A stretch of 64,000 nucleotides of DNA from Plectrocnemia conspersa (GCA_009617715.1 VTFK01000020.1:806001-870000), one strand, 5' to 3'. Counted from the first letter of the stretch, positions 23,255-36,010 are shown. Notes: generated by a model not told the origin, from the letters alone. Program-made: numbers and translations.

Positions 23255-23345
23255 ACACGGCGATTATATAAGTTATTCTCCTCATAATACTGAATGCATT
23301 TTTGGCGAAACGTCGAGTGGAAAATCGCAACTAAGCGTATATTAA
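23255..23345 (+). repeat. Penelope/hammerhead-like repeat, copy 2 (decayed)
   Basis: Shares 'gcgattata', 'agttattctcct', 'tttttggcgaaac' and 'gtggaaaatc.c.actaa' with copy 1, in the same orientation. The core is mutated (ctcataa for ctgacga) while ggcgaaacgtcgag is nearer the usual family form. The direct-repeat arrangement about 530 bp apart fits duplicated terminal repeats of a Penelope-like element whose interior is lost. Confidence 0.5.
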
Positions 23346-23544
23346 AATAATCATGCTATGTAATATATTATATTAAATCTCTTATAAATATTAGAGTAAC
23401 CACGGTTATATTTATTTTATAAATATTTTATGCCATACACAATTATATTATAAATTATAATAAAATCAAAAGTTTAATTTACTTACACTGCCAGAAAGCG
23501 TTGTTTTTCAAAATATTAAATTTTCAATACTACGTGAAATTCTA

Positions 23545-23650
23545 ACTGAAGTCCCGCAGGGTAATTTCTCGGACCGTTTCTTTTAATTTTATATACTGAT
23601 AACACTCCAATTTTAAATAGTACGCCAACGATTAAGCTGTCGTAACTAGT
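23545..23650 (+). pseudogene. Jockey-type reverse transcriptase scrap (VPQG block)
   Basis: gtcccgcaggg encodes VPQG. After a frame change the next bases read LGPFLLILYTDNTPILNS. This is the GVPQGS.LGP.L...Y..D.P block of jockey-group reverse transcriptases, a part of the palm. About 100 bp survive, with a small deletion after the glycine. The orientation is opposite to the RTE fragment that follows at 23722. Confidence 0.6.
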
Positions 23651-23721
23651 TCTTAAAAAAAATTTACAAAACCCAAATAATTATTTTATTTAAATTTAAA
23701 ATTAAACTAAAGCAAAGCAAC

Positions 23722-24400
23722 TCAGGTCTTATAGGCTTGCTGCCATTGCGGCCTCCAACCGATATTTAAAAAAAAGAAGCGCATTATATTTTCTACGCGG
23801 AACTTAAATTCGGTCTTTAGTCTTGTAACGCAAAACTATTTTCTCGTCTTTACGAGATAAAAATCTTTTTAAATGTTTATTACAATTAAAGTTTATTTTT
23901 TACTGTTTAAAAACGATTAAGTTCCGGAACTAAGAGAGACTATTTATCTTTTGCCTTCACGTTTTTCCTTCATTATTAATTGTAAAAGGCAATACTTGAG
24001 AGCACGGATTATGTGGCTAAAATATTATATTGTAGTTTACTGTGCTTTACGGCACTAAGAATCTCTTTATTTTTGGCAAGTACGTTTTCTCACGCGTTCC
24101 TTTTAGGAAATCTTCAACATTCTCCGGTAACACCACATCTCAAAAGACTATCCTGTTAATGCCTACCACTAAAAGTATCCACGTTTCGCATCCATGCATT
24201 AATACGGACCACACATAGCAGCGTAAAATTTGCAAACGTAATTTTAAAACCATATTCCGGCAACATAAAACGTTTTTTATGCTGCTGAAGGAATTCCTTA
24301 CCATTTCTATTATTATTTTTATTTCCGTTTCAGAATTAAAATCTGCGGTAATAATTGCGCTAAGTATCAGTTTTAACGGGTCAGTCTTATATTTATTTAT
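23722..24400 (-). pseudogene. RTE-type retrotransposon, RT C-terminal part
   Basis: Reading the minus strand from about 24345: SETEIKIIIEMVRNSFSS, then LRLQILRCYVWSVLMHGCET, then (after a frame change) SFEMWCYRRMLKIS, then QLIMKEKREGKR followed by a stop, and finally a frame ending IGWRPQWQQAYKT with the stop at 23722-23724. The order and wording match the post-palm region of RTE-like LINEs ('EIK.RI..A...F..MK', 'RCYV.SVLLYG.E.W', 'FEMW.YRRML.I.W', 'LIM.GK..GKR'). The catalytic YADD block would lie upstream and is absent, so the copy is truncated. Several stops and frameshifts make it dead. Confidence 0.8.
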
Positions 24401-25135
24401 TATTTACTCCATCGCTAAATATCGAGGACTCATTTTTTATTTTGAAATCAAATAATTTTTTTACCCTTTAAACAAAGATTTGGACTCCCTTCACCTTAAA
24501 TTTAATTATTTTTTCCTTCATAATAACCTTTTCAAAACCAATGTGTATTTTTTTCTGATTTTCTTTGTCACACAAACCCATGCTTTATAGATGTTCATGA
24601 GGCAGCTCATGACGTAGCTCTTAATCAACTCAAAATTATTAAGTATGTTGTATTAAGGTCTAAATGAAGAGCAGGAGAATTATCAATAACCAACAAGATT
24701 TTGAGTGGAAAATTATTTTCAAAAATGTATCATCGACTGTCGATAAGAATCATCAACTTTGATGGAGAAAAAGTGACGCAATATGTACTGCTCGTATTGC
24801 AAAATATCGCTCGTTTATCAAGTCATTTTTTTTTAAAAGTTCGTATTGCAAAAACCAAGTCACTCGCAATTCAAAGTTCTACTCTAGATTTACTTATGGT
24901 TTTTATGAATGATATCACTAACTTTTATTTAAAAAATCTAACATCTCTTATTTACTAAAATACTCAAATATGTCTTGATTTCTCATGTCACTTGACATCT
25001 ACGGACTATAAGCGTAGAAGCGTGCAATTTTACATACTATACGACAAAATAGTTATAAACAATTAAATTAGAATGCATGTTTGTGATATTCTCTAAAATA
25101 AAGTAAACCATAAAATCCACGCCTAGCAAAAATAA
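24401..25135. other. AT-rich spacer
   Basis: An 85-codon plus-strand frame (24701-24958) shows no recognisable motif. Nothing else is seen. Confidence 0.5.
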
Positions 25136-25440
25136 AAGTAAAAGGTCGGTTCAACGCGGGCACAGGTAAATATTTGAGTGTTCGCTCGTTTATTAATCGA
25201 ATCGCGACGTGCGCTATCAACAGGTGGACACTGGAGCGAATACGGTTAGTTATCGGGCCCGAATGAACACGGAGAGCATTGAACAATGATTCAATTAAAT
25301 TTCGGTTCATATCGTGTTCGACACGAATTTGTTTTGGCCGATTGCCAGTCGCCAGACGTGGGAAATCGACAACGTTTTCGGTGTTAGACACGTTGTCGGC
25401 CCCGACACGGAGAGAACACAGCATATGTTTAATGCACTCG
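25136..25440. promoter_or_regulatory. CpG-rich island with overlapping open frames
   Basis: Composition is balanced and CpG-rich. A 118-codon minus-strand frame (25068-25424) overlaps an 89-codon plus-strand frame (25279-25548). Neither has a domain I recognise. The minus-strand product is not low-complexity (it includes RPKQIRVEHDMNRNLIESL), so an exon cannot be excluded. A regulatory island is as likely. Confidence 0.25.
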
Positions 25441-26190
25441 CTTTTATATACTTATTTATTTAAAGATCGTTTACAAAGCATTGAAATGAAGAAAATATTG
25501 TTAAACCTCCTAATTATGGTTAAACATGATCATAGAAACTTCATTTGATCAGCGCGCATTTGAAAAAACAATATTTTCCTTACCCCTAAATCTGGCAGTC
25601 ATGCCTTGATAAGTTTTCACTATGCATCATGATGGACTTCACGTTGAACATTTTATACACATACATACGTATACATACACACACACTTTAATATTAAAAA
25701 TACGCAAAAAATGTTGAATTATAGCAATAAATATTTAAAAAAAAATTGTGGTGCTTATCTGAAAGATATTGGCACAATCATATACACAAATTGTTCTAGC
25801 TCCTTAAAGCTATCGCCGAAGATAGTTTTGTTCTTGGTAAGTTCTTTGAGAAACAAGATAGCACGAGTAAGGGAAGCGTTCTTAAGCGCTGACATCCTGA
25901 CCGCGACAGTCAAGAATAAGGGACGCGATAGCAACTCTCCAAAGCAAGAGTCAGCATTTTTTTTGTGAAGGGTTAAATAAAAAATATTGTAGACTTATAT
26001 ATATTAGACTAAAAAGCAAAATTTAAGTGAGTTTTGATAAAAAGTAATTTTCTCTAAAATTTGCATATTTTATTTATTATTCAAATCGAATGAATTTTGG
26101 CATCTATCGCTAATTTATCAAAATACTTGTTTCTAGTAATAAGTTTTAATTAAGAAAATATTGTTTTTGCTGTTTATAGATAACATTTTA
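25441..26190. other. Spacer with CA-rich microsatellite
   Basis: tacatacgtatacatacaca followed by more CA repeats lies at about 25663-25685. An 85-codon plus frame (25711-25968) contains a GTAAGT at 25837, but no matching exon partner is evident. Confidence 0.4.
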
Positions 26191-26194
26191 CTTA

Positions 26195-26790
26195 ACTAGG
26201 GCCACTACTGATTTAAAATTATAATTGTATTTACTTTTATCTTTAAAAACATATTTTTTCACATACACTGGTGCTAAACATCGACTATTTAAATCAAATA
26301 TAAGTGCAGAATACATTTCTATTCTTAAAAATTCATTCGACTGTATAATTGAGAAACTTTTACTTTACCTTCAATTGAAAGTAATTAATCTGCAAAGTGA
26401 TGATATGCAAAAATGCAAATTTTTAGAAAATAAACTAACGGAATTCTCTAAATGTGTCTTTCAGCTGACGAATATGATCAATTAGGATCATATGCTTGGA
26501 GATTTATATTTGTGCAACTGCACGTGCTATTTTTTCTCAATACGTTTGCAAGAGGTACTTTTATTCTTTGAGATTTATGGCGAGTACATACTTAGAAAAA
26601 AAAATTTAAGGTGGTGTCCCATTTTAAACCTAAGCGTTTTTAATATTATGCTTTTAAGACCTGTCACGGTATATCACATGCAAAACTAATTTTGCCACTG
26701 GCGATGTAATAGCAAAATATTTAGCTTTTGAGACCTACCGATTTAATCCCTTCATTGGGTGGTCCAATTCTTAAATCAGTGATTAGGTAA
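26195..26790. mobile_element. Possible decayed inverted-repeat element
   Basis: Near the left border is cactactgatttaaaatt. Near the right border the inverse, aattcttaaatcagtg, occurs (about 26767-26782). The match covers about 15 bp with small gaps. An 86-codon open frame inside (26225-26485) has no motif. The evidence is weak. Confidence 0.25.
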
Positions 26791-26818
26791 AATAATGAAC
26801 CCGACAAAACTAATTCCT

Positions 26819-26854
26819 GCCAAAATATTAAATTAACGCATTAAATATTTTGGC
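26819..26854. other. Inverted repeat, 15-bp arms with one mismatch
   Basis: gccaaaatattaaat and attaaatattttggc separated by taacgc. Confidence 0.7.
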
Positions 26855-28880
26855 AAGCAATTCTCGTAAGATTTATATGAATTTACATAAAACATTTAGC
26901 ATTGCATTAATTTTTTTTCGGAAAAATGTGTCGTTATCTCTAGAGTCGGTCATAAAACTTACATTAGCAAACTTTATTTTCGTAGTATTAATCGGAATTT
27001 TCTGTCCTTTAATACATTTTTACAACTAACTGATTTGTACGCAGCTGGGAATTAAACAGATTACAACTACTAACTGTTTTGATATTTGCAGCGGGTGTTT
27101 TTTTTAACAAAAAAGAAAAAATATATTTAAGTATTCTCGAGAAACCTACTTATTTCTCAAATAATAATAAAACATAATTTTGCATTTTTCTAATTTTTTT
27201 TAGAGATGACACTACTTAAAATAAATATTGTCTCATTTTTTAGTTCTGATGCTTAAAGTAAAATGATAAAAAAAAATTGCTAACAGGCTATCGTATAAAT
27301 TTAAGGCTGCTGATTTTGCACATTTTTAATCTGTTTCAATCCGTTAATAAAAATAAAAATGAAATAACTGTTTTCGCCAAAAAGGGTGAGCTAATATATA
27401 ATTTATATAATAATTATAAATAATTTAAATAATTTCAAACACAGTTTCTAGGTATTTAGAATTTTAAAAATATGTTTGCACATTTCAAAGACAAAGAAGC
27501 ATATAAAAATTTGAAAGTCATGGTTAAAAACACATCGAGTTAATTATGATAAAACATGTTTTTCTAAGTATGATAATTTGATGATTAACAGATGACTAAC
27601 TGCACAATCTCATGTAAGTCACGTATTAAACTATTGCTCATTTTTCTATAACAGAGGGCAAAATAAATAATAGTTTTTAAAATAAAATCTAGATATAATG
27701 AATCAGTCGTGAATTTCTTATTATTTTTTCGGAGTAAACACTATTCAACAAAATTAATTAGCAAAGGTAAAAAAAAATCAAAATAGAAAATTAGTCATTT
27801 TTAGCACGTGTATTATTTCAAGATTATTGTAATAAAAAAATCTGATGAGTATCAAAATTTCAGGTGCAATAAATACAAATATTCAATACAAATATAATTG
27901 CTTGTTTTGCACTAAATGTCATTTATCAATTTAAACTTCCGTTTTATTGATTATTTTAATGATTTTTCAAGTAATTGCATCCGTGACTCGGTGTTGGCGT
28001 TTTTATGTGAATATTAATTAAACTATTATATAATAGCAATAAAATATTATTCACGAAAGGTTAGGCGAATCGTTAACCTTCATCCAACAAAAATGATGAC
28101 TACTAAACAAATCACAAGCGGTGTTGATGATTCAAGCGTTTTTGTCACGATTAAGATATCACAATAAAATGCCATGTAATATGTTTAATAACAACAGTTG
28201 ATTGTTCAAACATTACAGTGATAAAATTCATTAATATAATATAATATAAATAAAGAGAGTATCTAATCTATTTTTTTCTGTTTTTTTATATATCATATAT
28301 TACATATAGTTTGTTGTTGGTCCATTTCATGCGTGTTAGACGCATTTCTTTTGGCACGACTGCATACGCCCCCCCTCCCCTTTCTCTAAAACACGTCTAA
28401 AAATTGTCCACATTAATATATTTTTCAAATGTTTTGCTACTACCAACTATTAAAATTAAATCACATATTTGTAGTATTACTCGATCTTCACCAAGAATTG
28501 TTATTTTTACCCTTAAACCGATTTATTGCACACATTATTTGAACTGATTATTGGTCCTTAAAATATGTCTTGTCGATAACCTAATTAGGAACACACAATA
28601 ATATCGAATTCTTCTCACACTAAATTGTGGACGATTTTTATAAATATTTTCATCACGAATGCTGACGGTCAATCGGCTATATGATCATTCAAAAACAATA
28701 TATACATTCCCCTAAATAAGTACTAAAAAATTCTAAAAGATCCAATCAACGATTACGGAATTAAAGAAGTAACGTGTTTTAATTTTAAAATGCATCCTTG
28801 ATGGATCCAGCGATCCAAGTCTAAATATATCGATGCGAATTTTATTTGAATTTAAATAGGTTTTCAACGTTGATGTGTAA
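26855..28880. other. AT-rich noncoding spacer
   Basis: No open frame above chance and no recognisable element. A short C-run (28370-28380) may be a DNA-transposon scrap. Confidence 0.6.
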
Positions 28881-29140
28881 TGCGATTTGAAATGGGTATG
28901 GGGTTATGGCCGGCCGTTCGATATCGTAATTAAGACCAACACACGACAAAATCGCTCGGCTTTTGTTCGGCGTCCGTGTGCATGTGCAGTGGCGCTACGT
29001 CATCTTGGCGGCCGAAATGCGCGTTGCATAAAAGTTGGCGAGAGTTCAACGAACCGAGTGACCCCGGCGCATCCAGGTCGATCAACTTTTGGCCAAAACT
29101 TGGGCCCGCCGCCGACCATTCATCCCGACACTGCTCGGCT
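28881..29140. promoter_or_regulatory. CpG-rich island with a ccaagatgacg-type motif
   Basis: GC-rich with ggccggccg, 'catcttggcggccg' and many CpGs. The sequence 'catcttggcggcc' (reverse complement ggccgccaagatg) recalls the GCCAT-type core bound by YY1/Pleiohomeotic proteins, and similar text occurs in the islands near 42345 and 52995. Four overlapping open frames of 77-87 codons are side effects of the composition. Confidence 0.25.
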
Positions 29141-32100
29141 CCATTCATGAACGCACATATACATACATATACACACGCGTACATATTTACACGTCAGCCC
29201 AAATCGTCAGAGAGTATTTTTTCGACAACCCTAAAATGACGGTGGGCATTTTCATTATTCTTAGGCTGTCACTACGCAATATTTTTACAACAGAACATGT
29301 AGAAAATTATCAATGCGCATAGATTAAACCTCATTATTATAAATATAATTATATATATTATTATAAATATCATAATATTACATTACTATATAAAAATGTC
29401 TGTTGCGCCGTAAGGATACTCCGTGAATAATACAACTGTATGATCCTGTAGTTCCAGCAATTGATCATTACACTTTATTTATTTAATTTATAGTTAAAAT
29501 GTAATTTCATTACTGTGCTATGGTGACAACATTCAGAATATGATACAATTTTTATGTAATAAATTCCGTTGGTGAACTCAACATGTCATAAATTAAATAG
29601 ACTAACTAGAATATAATAATAAGTTTTCGTAGCACAGATGCAATACGTAAAATAACCACTTAAAAAAATCATATACAAGACACTAATCGAAAATTGTTTC
29701 ATAGAAGTGATGCTACTATATAATGGTAAACGATTCCGCTACATAATGCAATTTGAGGCAAACTCTTTAATGATAAATGCACTACTTTTACAGAATCCCT
29801 TTTTTTATAGATAGAATTTTGTGCAAATTTCACTCAGTTGCAATTGATGAATGATAAGCGCGTAAAGTTTTTTCCCTACGACAATGGCGGATAATTAACG
29901 CAATATAATATATAGAAAGCTTCCTCTTAGCAGATTGAGCGGTTGCTAGAGACTACATTTCCAGAACCAGTAAATCAATGTGCAATAAAAATAGTATGCA
30001 AAGGCTTTAAATTGCGTGTACACACAATCAAGGGGAGAAACACCAGTTACAAATTCCGATGCAAATTTAAAGTAATATTTTACTGCGATAGGTTCGAATA
30101 CCTTGAAATAATGAAATATGTGTTTGATCTTAAAAAGGTTAAGAATATTAAATTTTAAAATATATAAAAATAAAATAATAAACTTATAGAACTAGTGCAA
30201 TAATATACATTATAGATTGGATGATTTAGTTGCGCTAAATAAAAACATGTAAAGTCTAGAATGAACACAAGAGTTCGTTTAACTGGGCTCAACAGTCCTA
30301 ATATATTATATTATTTTCCAATTTCAAATTGATAGCGGCAAACTTTTTGAGTTCTGCGATGAGTAGTAGACTAAATCTTTTGATTCCACGATGCGATTTC
30401 AAAACGAGGAATGAATAATTAAGTTACTCGATTTACGTATGCATACATGTGCAAGTCGTTGCTGAATCACAAGCAGAGCGGTGTAGGGTGGCGCATTTAA
30501 AAGTAACCCGTGGACGTGGTCGAAATATCTCTAGAACTTTACTAGCACACATGACTTGTAAAGTGATTTATAACATTAAAAAATAAACAAAGACTAAATT
30601 TCTTTATTTTAAAAACTAGACTATAGAAAATGCTTATAAATTTAATATTGAAGTTACATGTTTAAGAATCATATTTTTTTATATTTAAGATATTCCTAAA
30701 ATAAGTTCAGTCGTTTTGGGGTTTTGATACGTTAGCCAAAATAAATTTGGCAGCGCAACAGGTTGCGAGATACGTAACGTATGTTTTGGTTGAATATATT
30801 ATTGTATACAATCGGTTGTATGTAGTACTACTACGTAGTAAACAAACTCGATTTGTATAGTAAATTACATATTATTAAATATATTTTGGTCAGTAAGATG
30901 GTATGGATGTGTTGTAACTATCGATTTCTGTCATCCCCTGTCTGAAATGGAATAACGTTTTGACAGCACATTGCATCCCCTGCATAATGCGACCGAAAAT
31001 ACGCAGTCGCTCGGTTAGTTTAACTGGAGCTAACAATATGTTAGATAATAATGCCCATCGACACCATTGTGCTGCCAGAAGATGGATCGTAAAGTTATAC
31101 GCTGTTAATTAATGAATGGCCGAGAATGATCGACGTGAAACTATATATAATATGCATTACTATGTTATAATATAATATGACATCTATTAAATTTGTGCTT
31201 ATTCATTTAAATCTATAAACTTAAAAGTTAAATAAAATGTGTTTTTTACTAGACTATGAAAATTCGATTAATTGAGCAACGCAGGTAGTCATTTTTTCTC
31301 TCAACAGTGCCGCGCAAAAACCATGGTTCTTTGTGCGCCTTTATTCTTTCCCTCTATATTAATTATCCATTTGCTAATATTTGATCGACAAACAGTCGCT
31401 TAGCTAACATTCAACATTTTTTCGATCTGTTTCTCAAACAAACATCTAAGTGTATCATAAATTCAAAATGTTAAATATAAAGTATGTATATTCAAAACAT
31501 CGTACATAAAATTTTTGAACAAAAATTCTACGACCAAAAATAGGGACGTCATTTGTGAGAAGGGGTTGGTATTTGCCCTACCCTTAATTTAGTTATTAAA
31601 ATGCATCATTTTTTGAAATTCAAAACTATGAGACGGCCGTCTCTACTATGACCGAAATTCTCAGAATTGAACAAAAAAATGTTCGAAAGGCGCACTCTTT
31701 ATTATTGTTTAACGCTATCTCAAAAACCTATAAATATTTTTAATGAAATAATATTTTACAGAAAAATAATTGTTTGAATAAATTAATATCGGTAAAACCG
31801 AGAAAAAAATTACGAACATATTTGAATATTCGAATACTTCAGCCATTTTTTATTCAATATTCAAATAGTTGAAAATTACGAATAATTGAGAACCTTAGCT
31901 GCCGCGCCCTCCGTATTATTAGACAAGACCGTACGGAAAAGGTATGACACTAGCAAATCTGTATCCACCCGCAAATCGTCACGTTAGCCCAAACGTCTAT
32001 AGTAGGCAAAGCAAAATTCGATCAACATACATAACTAACATGATCCGGAATACACTTTTAACAGATACTTTCGACATCGAGCAAAACTACGCCAAACATC

Positions 32101-33575
32101 GACCGAGGAAGCAGCCGTATCTTCAGAAACGACTGGATTCTATGATACGCAGACATGGCTGTGAGAACATTACGTATATATAATCACACAATTTTTACAT
32201 GATTCAAAACAAAGCTTTGCCTTCAATAAAAATAAACGCCCAGCCGCTAGTTATAGTTAAAAGAAAAAATCATGAACGACTAGTATTTAAAAATTGAAAA
32301 GAAATAAAATATACCTGTTAAAGTAGAATCTCTAATACTATTTTTAATTAAATTTATTCCAAAAATATATACGAAACATTGCTAAAAACAAAGTTTTTAA
32401 AACCACCTTTTTATATATGTGCCTAATTTAGGAATAGCTATTTTATTATATAATGCTTTATCTACTTAAAAATCTTAAATGTAAAGTACGTAAAAAAAAT
32501 ATTATTTTTATTTATATTCATCTGTAGATATAGAATTATTCGTATACTTTAATATATGTAGAGATAGAATTATACGTAGAGAAAAATTTTAAACACGTTT
32601 ATCAAAAATACATTTTTAAAATTTTTATGGTGGAGAATTGTTGCTGAAGAATGTTTTTAAAACACCATTGAAATAACGACGAAGAAGAAAGGAAATGAAT
32701 TAAAATAAAAAAGCATATACAGTTAACAATTTGCTGCTTAATTAATTCGCGTAGTGCAACAATCGCTACGTTTGTATATATAATACTATATTTATACAGA
32801 GAGGCAAAGTTTGCGATAACCTCGTTATTCAAATGTTCACCAGATAGTATCTGTTTAATGAACAGTTTATTGAGCTTCAAGGTCGATGCCGGTTTTTATC
32901 CGGTATTAATAACGAAAAGTAACATTTGCACCCACTTGTCAAAGATTTAACAAAGGCAAAGGTCTAAAGATTGACCCAATTTACACCAAAGACCAACACT
33001 AACGACGCACACGCTGAAACTTCGACCCACGTGTAAATATTCAAGCACTTGCATGTAGTCGTATTTGATATGATTTATTAATGTTTCGGCCAAAAATCAA
33101 GATTGAGGAATACCGGTAGTATATGCATCGTGGAAACAAATATAATATATAAAGTTGAATTGAATTAGCTTAATAAAAAAAGTTATCATATAATTATTGT
33201 AAATTCAGGTGAGATAATCAAAAAAAGAATATTTATTTAGGATAACATAAAAAAAGGCTCAAAGTAATCTGTTATCAAGCAAAAACACATTACTGTTATC
33301 TTATCTTTACTTTCATTGTAATTTTTATTATACCATAAACTAATTAATAAAAATATTTCCGTTTTACTAATTGGGCAATTAAATTAAACTAAAAACGATA
33401 TGCATATGATATGAATATTACACTAAGCAATTAGAATTTATTCTGAAAAGACGAAAAATAAAACAGAAAGCGAAGAAGTGCTTAGAATCCAAAATAAAAT
33501 GAATTGTTTCAAATTTATTTCAAAAATATCAGAAAAAAAATAGTTTTAAAATTTATTTTACCACAAGAGACACTA
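29141..33575. other. AT-rich noncoding spacer
   Basis: About 4.4 kb with no supportable gene. Frames at 29943-30158 and 31944-32183 (plus) and 32602-32880 (minus) lack motifs. Local oddities are a 14-bp palindrome at 31630 and a tandem duplication of about 30 bp (tgtagatatagaattattcg and its copy) at 32523-32580. Confidence 0.55.
31630..31643. other. Perfect 14-bp GC-rich palindrome
   Basis: gagacggccgtctc stands in AT-rich DNA. It could be a dimeric binding site or chance. Confidence 0.8.
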
Positions 33576-33579
33576 TAGA

Positions 33580-33637
33580 ATCTGAAGCAACAGAGATGGA
33601 AAAAAGCTGAAGCAATAGAGATGAAAAATCAAAGCTG
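33580..33637. repeat. Tandem duplication, about 27 bp x 2
   Basis: ctgaagcaacagagatgga is followed by ctgaagcaatagagatgaaa. It lies directly before the element at 33642. Confidence 0.8.
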
Positions 33638-33641
33638 CATT

Positions 33642-33885
33642 CAGTGGCGTAGCTAGGGTACGTGCCGCCCGGGTCGATCCTTAAAATTGCCCCCCCACCC
33701 CCATACATTTTTTTTGCAAGGTCTTAAAATCAGCATTTTTTTAAATACTATTCATGGATTTATATATATTTTAGTGCATTCAGGGTTAAGAACCACACAA
33801 AACGAGTCCATCGCAAATATGCCGCCCCCAAGCAAGTGCCGCCCGGGCTGGTTCTCCCCTATGTCATAATTAGAGGGGGGGGTAC
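33642..33885 (+). mobile_element. 'cagtggcgtagc' DNA-transposon fragment
   Basis: Begins cagtggcgtagctaggg, a terminus shared by many non-autonomous DNA transposons in animals (hAT-like by my recollection). It contains C-runs (cccccccacccccat) and a second 'gccgcccgggc' near the far end, where the inverted terminus would be expected but is degraded (gtcataattagagg). No transposase is present. Confidence 0.5.
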
Positions 33886-33894
33886 AATATGAGT

Positions 33895-34510
33895 GATATA
33901 GGAATATATTTCATTGGAATAAATTGGCTAGTGGTGCTTAAGAACTTTAGAAGCATCCAGAAGTGGTCGATGAAAGACGATTTTTTGTTAAAGATAATGT
34001 TCCACTAGATTTATTGTTCTAAAATAAGGTTTGTAGCCCGCATTTTTAAAAAATATTTTATTGCAACAATGTAATCCATGAATGAAAGAAAATAAATAGA
34101 TGGAAAAAATGGTTTGTATATAGTTGTACACAGTCGTCTTATTGATTTTTACTGGTACTCGTAGATAGTACAATAAAGGGCAACGTAAAAAGTATTTTTA
34201 GAAGTACCTGAATGTTAGGATAATTGTTTAAGCGCTTCTTACTTATTGAAACTCGAACTAAAGATAAACTTTGCCCTGCTTGTTTTTTATACTTCTCAAA
34301 AATAAAAACATAAATACAATAATCGTTACTACATCTTCATTCAATATATTTAAACAAAATTCGCAAGCAGTTATTAACATTCAGCAATATATTACAGCAT
34401 AAACATAGCAATAAAGTATTCACTTTGCCTTTAAATGAATGGACATCTATTAGATAAGCCGACTCTAAACTTTTAGAGATACTCAACATGACAATTAGGT
34501 AAGTCACAGA
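33895..34510. repeat. Dispersed repeat 'A', copy 2
   Basis: Aligns in the same orientation with 12650-12950 and 13720-13990 and lacks the insertion seen there. Shared text includes ataaattggctagtggt, 'gcatccagaag.ggtcgatga', 'gcaa.cagttattaacatt' and gaatggacatctattagat. It follows a MITE fragment directly. Confidence 0.65.
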
Positions 34511-34549
34511 TTTCTACAAAATACAATTAACCGTGCTGGTTCAAATAAT

Positions 34550-34920
34550 CCAATTTTTTAATGTTTAAATGATAAGGATATCCTTTCTATTGTCATTCAA
34601 ACAGAAGAGGAAGGTAGTGATAGTGAAAATACAAGTGAAGAAGATACTAACAATTACATTAGTCTGAAACTTTACTAAGCTACGTCGAATAAAAAAGATT
34701 TGAATACAACGATATAATAGCTCTTAGAAAACTTACTGATATACGAAAAATTTTGAGAAATCCTCAAAAGCAAACGGAAATAATAGTCAGGAAAATACAT
34801 CTGTTACATATTCAAATGAAACAAACATCAAATCTCTGCTTTCCTCTTCTTGAGATTGAACGTAAAAGGGTGTGACAAAATAATTGGACCACTCCAACAT
34901 TTTTATACATATTTTAATTT
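34550..34920 (+). pseudogene. Possible transposon coding remnant
   Basis: A short frame encodes DKDILSIVIQTEEEGSDSE followed by further acidic residues, like the acidic N-terminal region of some transposases. Downstream in another frame is ALRKLTDIRKIL. The block ends near gtgacaaaataattggacc, which resembles a transposon terminus. It directly follows repeat A, so repeat A may be the noncoding end of the same element. No catalytic motif is visible and the assignment is weak. Confidence 0.25.
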
Positions 34921-35475
34921 ATTGCAAGCAACTAATGTGTGAAATAAATGTGCGACAAAAAAGCTCGTTAATATGTTATGATTTTTCAGAAAAAAATAAT
35001 GAATGTATGTTTGGGGATATGATATAATTACAGGTGTGTAACTGTGTAAAGGTGTAATTTCGGTATCTACACAACATTTTTAATGTAAAATAAGTAGGAC
35101 TACGTTAATTTAATTTTGGGTATCTAAATGTTGATATAACTGTGTACTTGTTAGGTATACTTCTTTCATAACATTGCTTAATATAAAATAAAATAAATAG
35201 TTTCAATAATTTATATAAAATAATAATTTTGTAAATTAAGTTAAGGTTAAAAAATTAAATTCATTACGTATTTTAAATTTTAATTAATTATTGTATATTA
35301 ATATAAAATAATAGTATTATGTGAAGATTTTATTATATTCTATATGACAGGAAAAATATTTCAATATAGATTTATAAAAAGTATATTAAAAATATTGCAT
35401 GCGTCAGTTTAAATACCATTACACAAATGATATCCTAACGATCCAAAACAAAAACGGTTCTAATGCAAAACATAC
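34921..35475. other. AT-rich spacer
   Basis: No gene or repeat is recognised. Confidence 0.55.
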
Positions 35476-35775
35476 CCACATGTGCACTGGTCCGGCCGCG
35501 CGTCCTCTGCACGGCTCCGCGCGGTATGACAAAAAAGGAGCGCGACGCGCCGCGAGTTTTGGGCCGGCCGATTGGGCCAGCCGGAACCTGTTGCTTGTTC
35601 GTTGTTGGACAACGAATTCGGCTTTGGGATAGGTCGCGGCTGCACCGGAATGCATACTAATTGCATTTGGTGCAACAATGCGCTCGCATGCACTCACAGT
35701 TGCGGCTGCACGGACCAACGATTTTTTTTGCACTCTCGATTTTTTTTGATCCAATTTTGGCAATCACTCGGTCAA
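35476..35775. promoter_or_regulatory. CpG-rich island
   Basis: Strongly GC/CpG-rich (gcgacgcgccgcgag) with long open frames in at least four phases, up to 114 codons on the minus strand. Frames open in many phases at once point to composition and not to coding. No repeat family is recognised. Confidence 0.3.
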
Positions 35776-35937
35776 ACGGCAGATACCAGTGGTTTACTTC
35801 TTTCCAAGACACAATATTGTTTTTTTTCTTATGCAATATGAGTAGTAAAATCTATATTATATATTCAAGTATAACAATCTCTAAAATATTGATAATAGTA
35901 ATGAATAGTAGCATTCAGAATTAATCAGAAAATCATC

Positions 35938-36010
35938 ATTTATTTATTTATTTAAATACACGTGCAGGGCATACCAGCTAATGCCAAACAACACATAAAA
36001 ATAAATATAT
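35938..36010 (-). mobile_element. Possible retroelement 3' tail with (AAAT)n
   Basis: On the minus strand a GC-normal stretch containing ggtatgccctgcacgtgta runs into aaataaataaataaat. A short simple-repeat tail after 'gcacgtgta' is typical of some insect LINE or SINE 3' ends. There is no coding part. Confidence 0.3.

Noticed and set aside
25837..25842. GTAAGT as a splice donor of an exon at 25711-25836
   Set aside because: No acceptor, no coding character upstream and no partner exon. A six-base match is expected by chance.
35419..35763. 114-codon minus-strand frame
   Set aside because: Frames are open in four or more phases over the same CpG-rich stretch, which signals composition and not coding.
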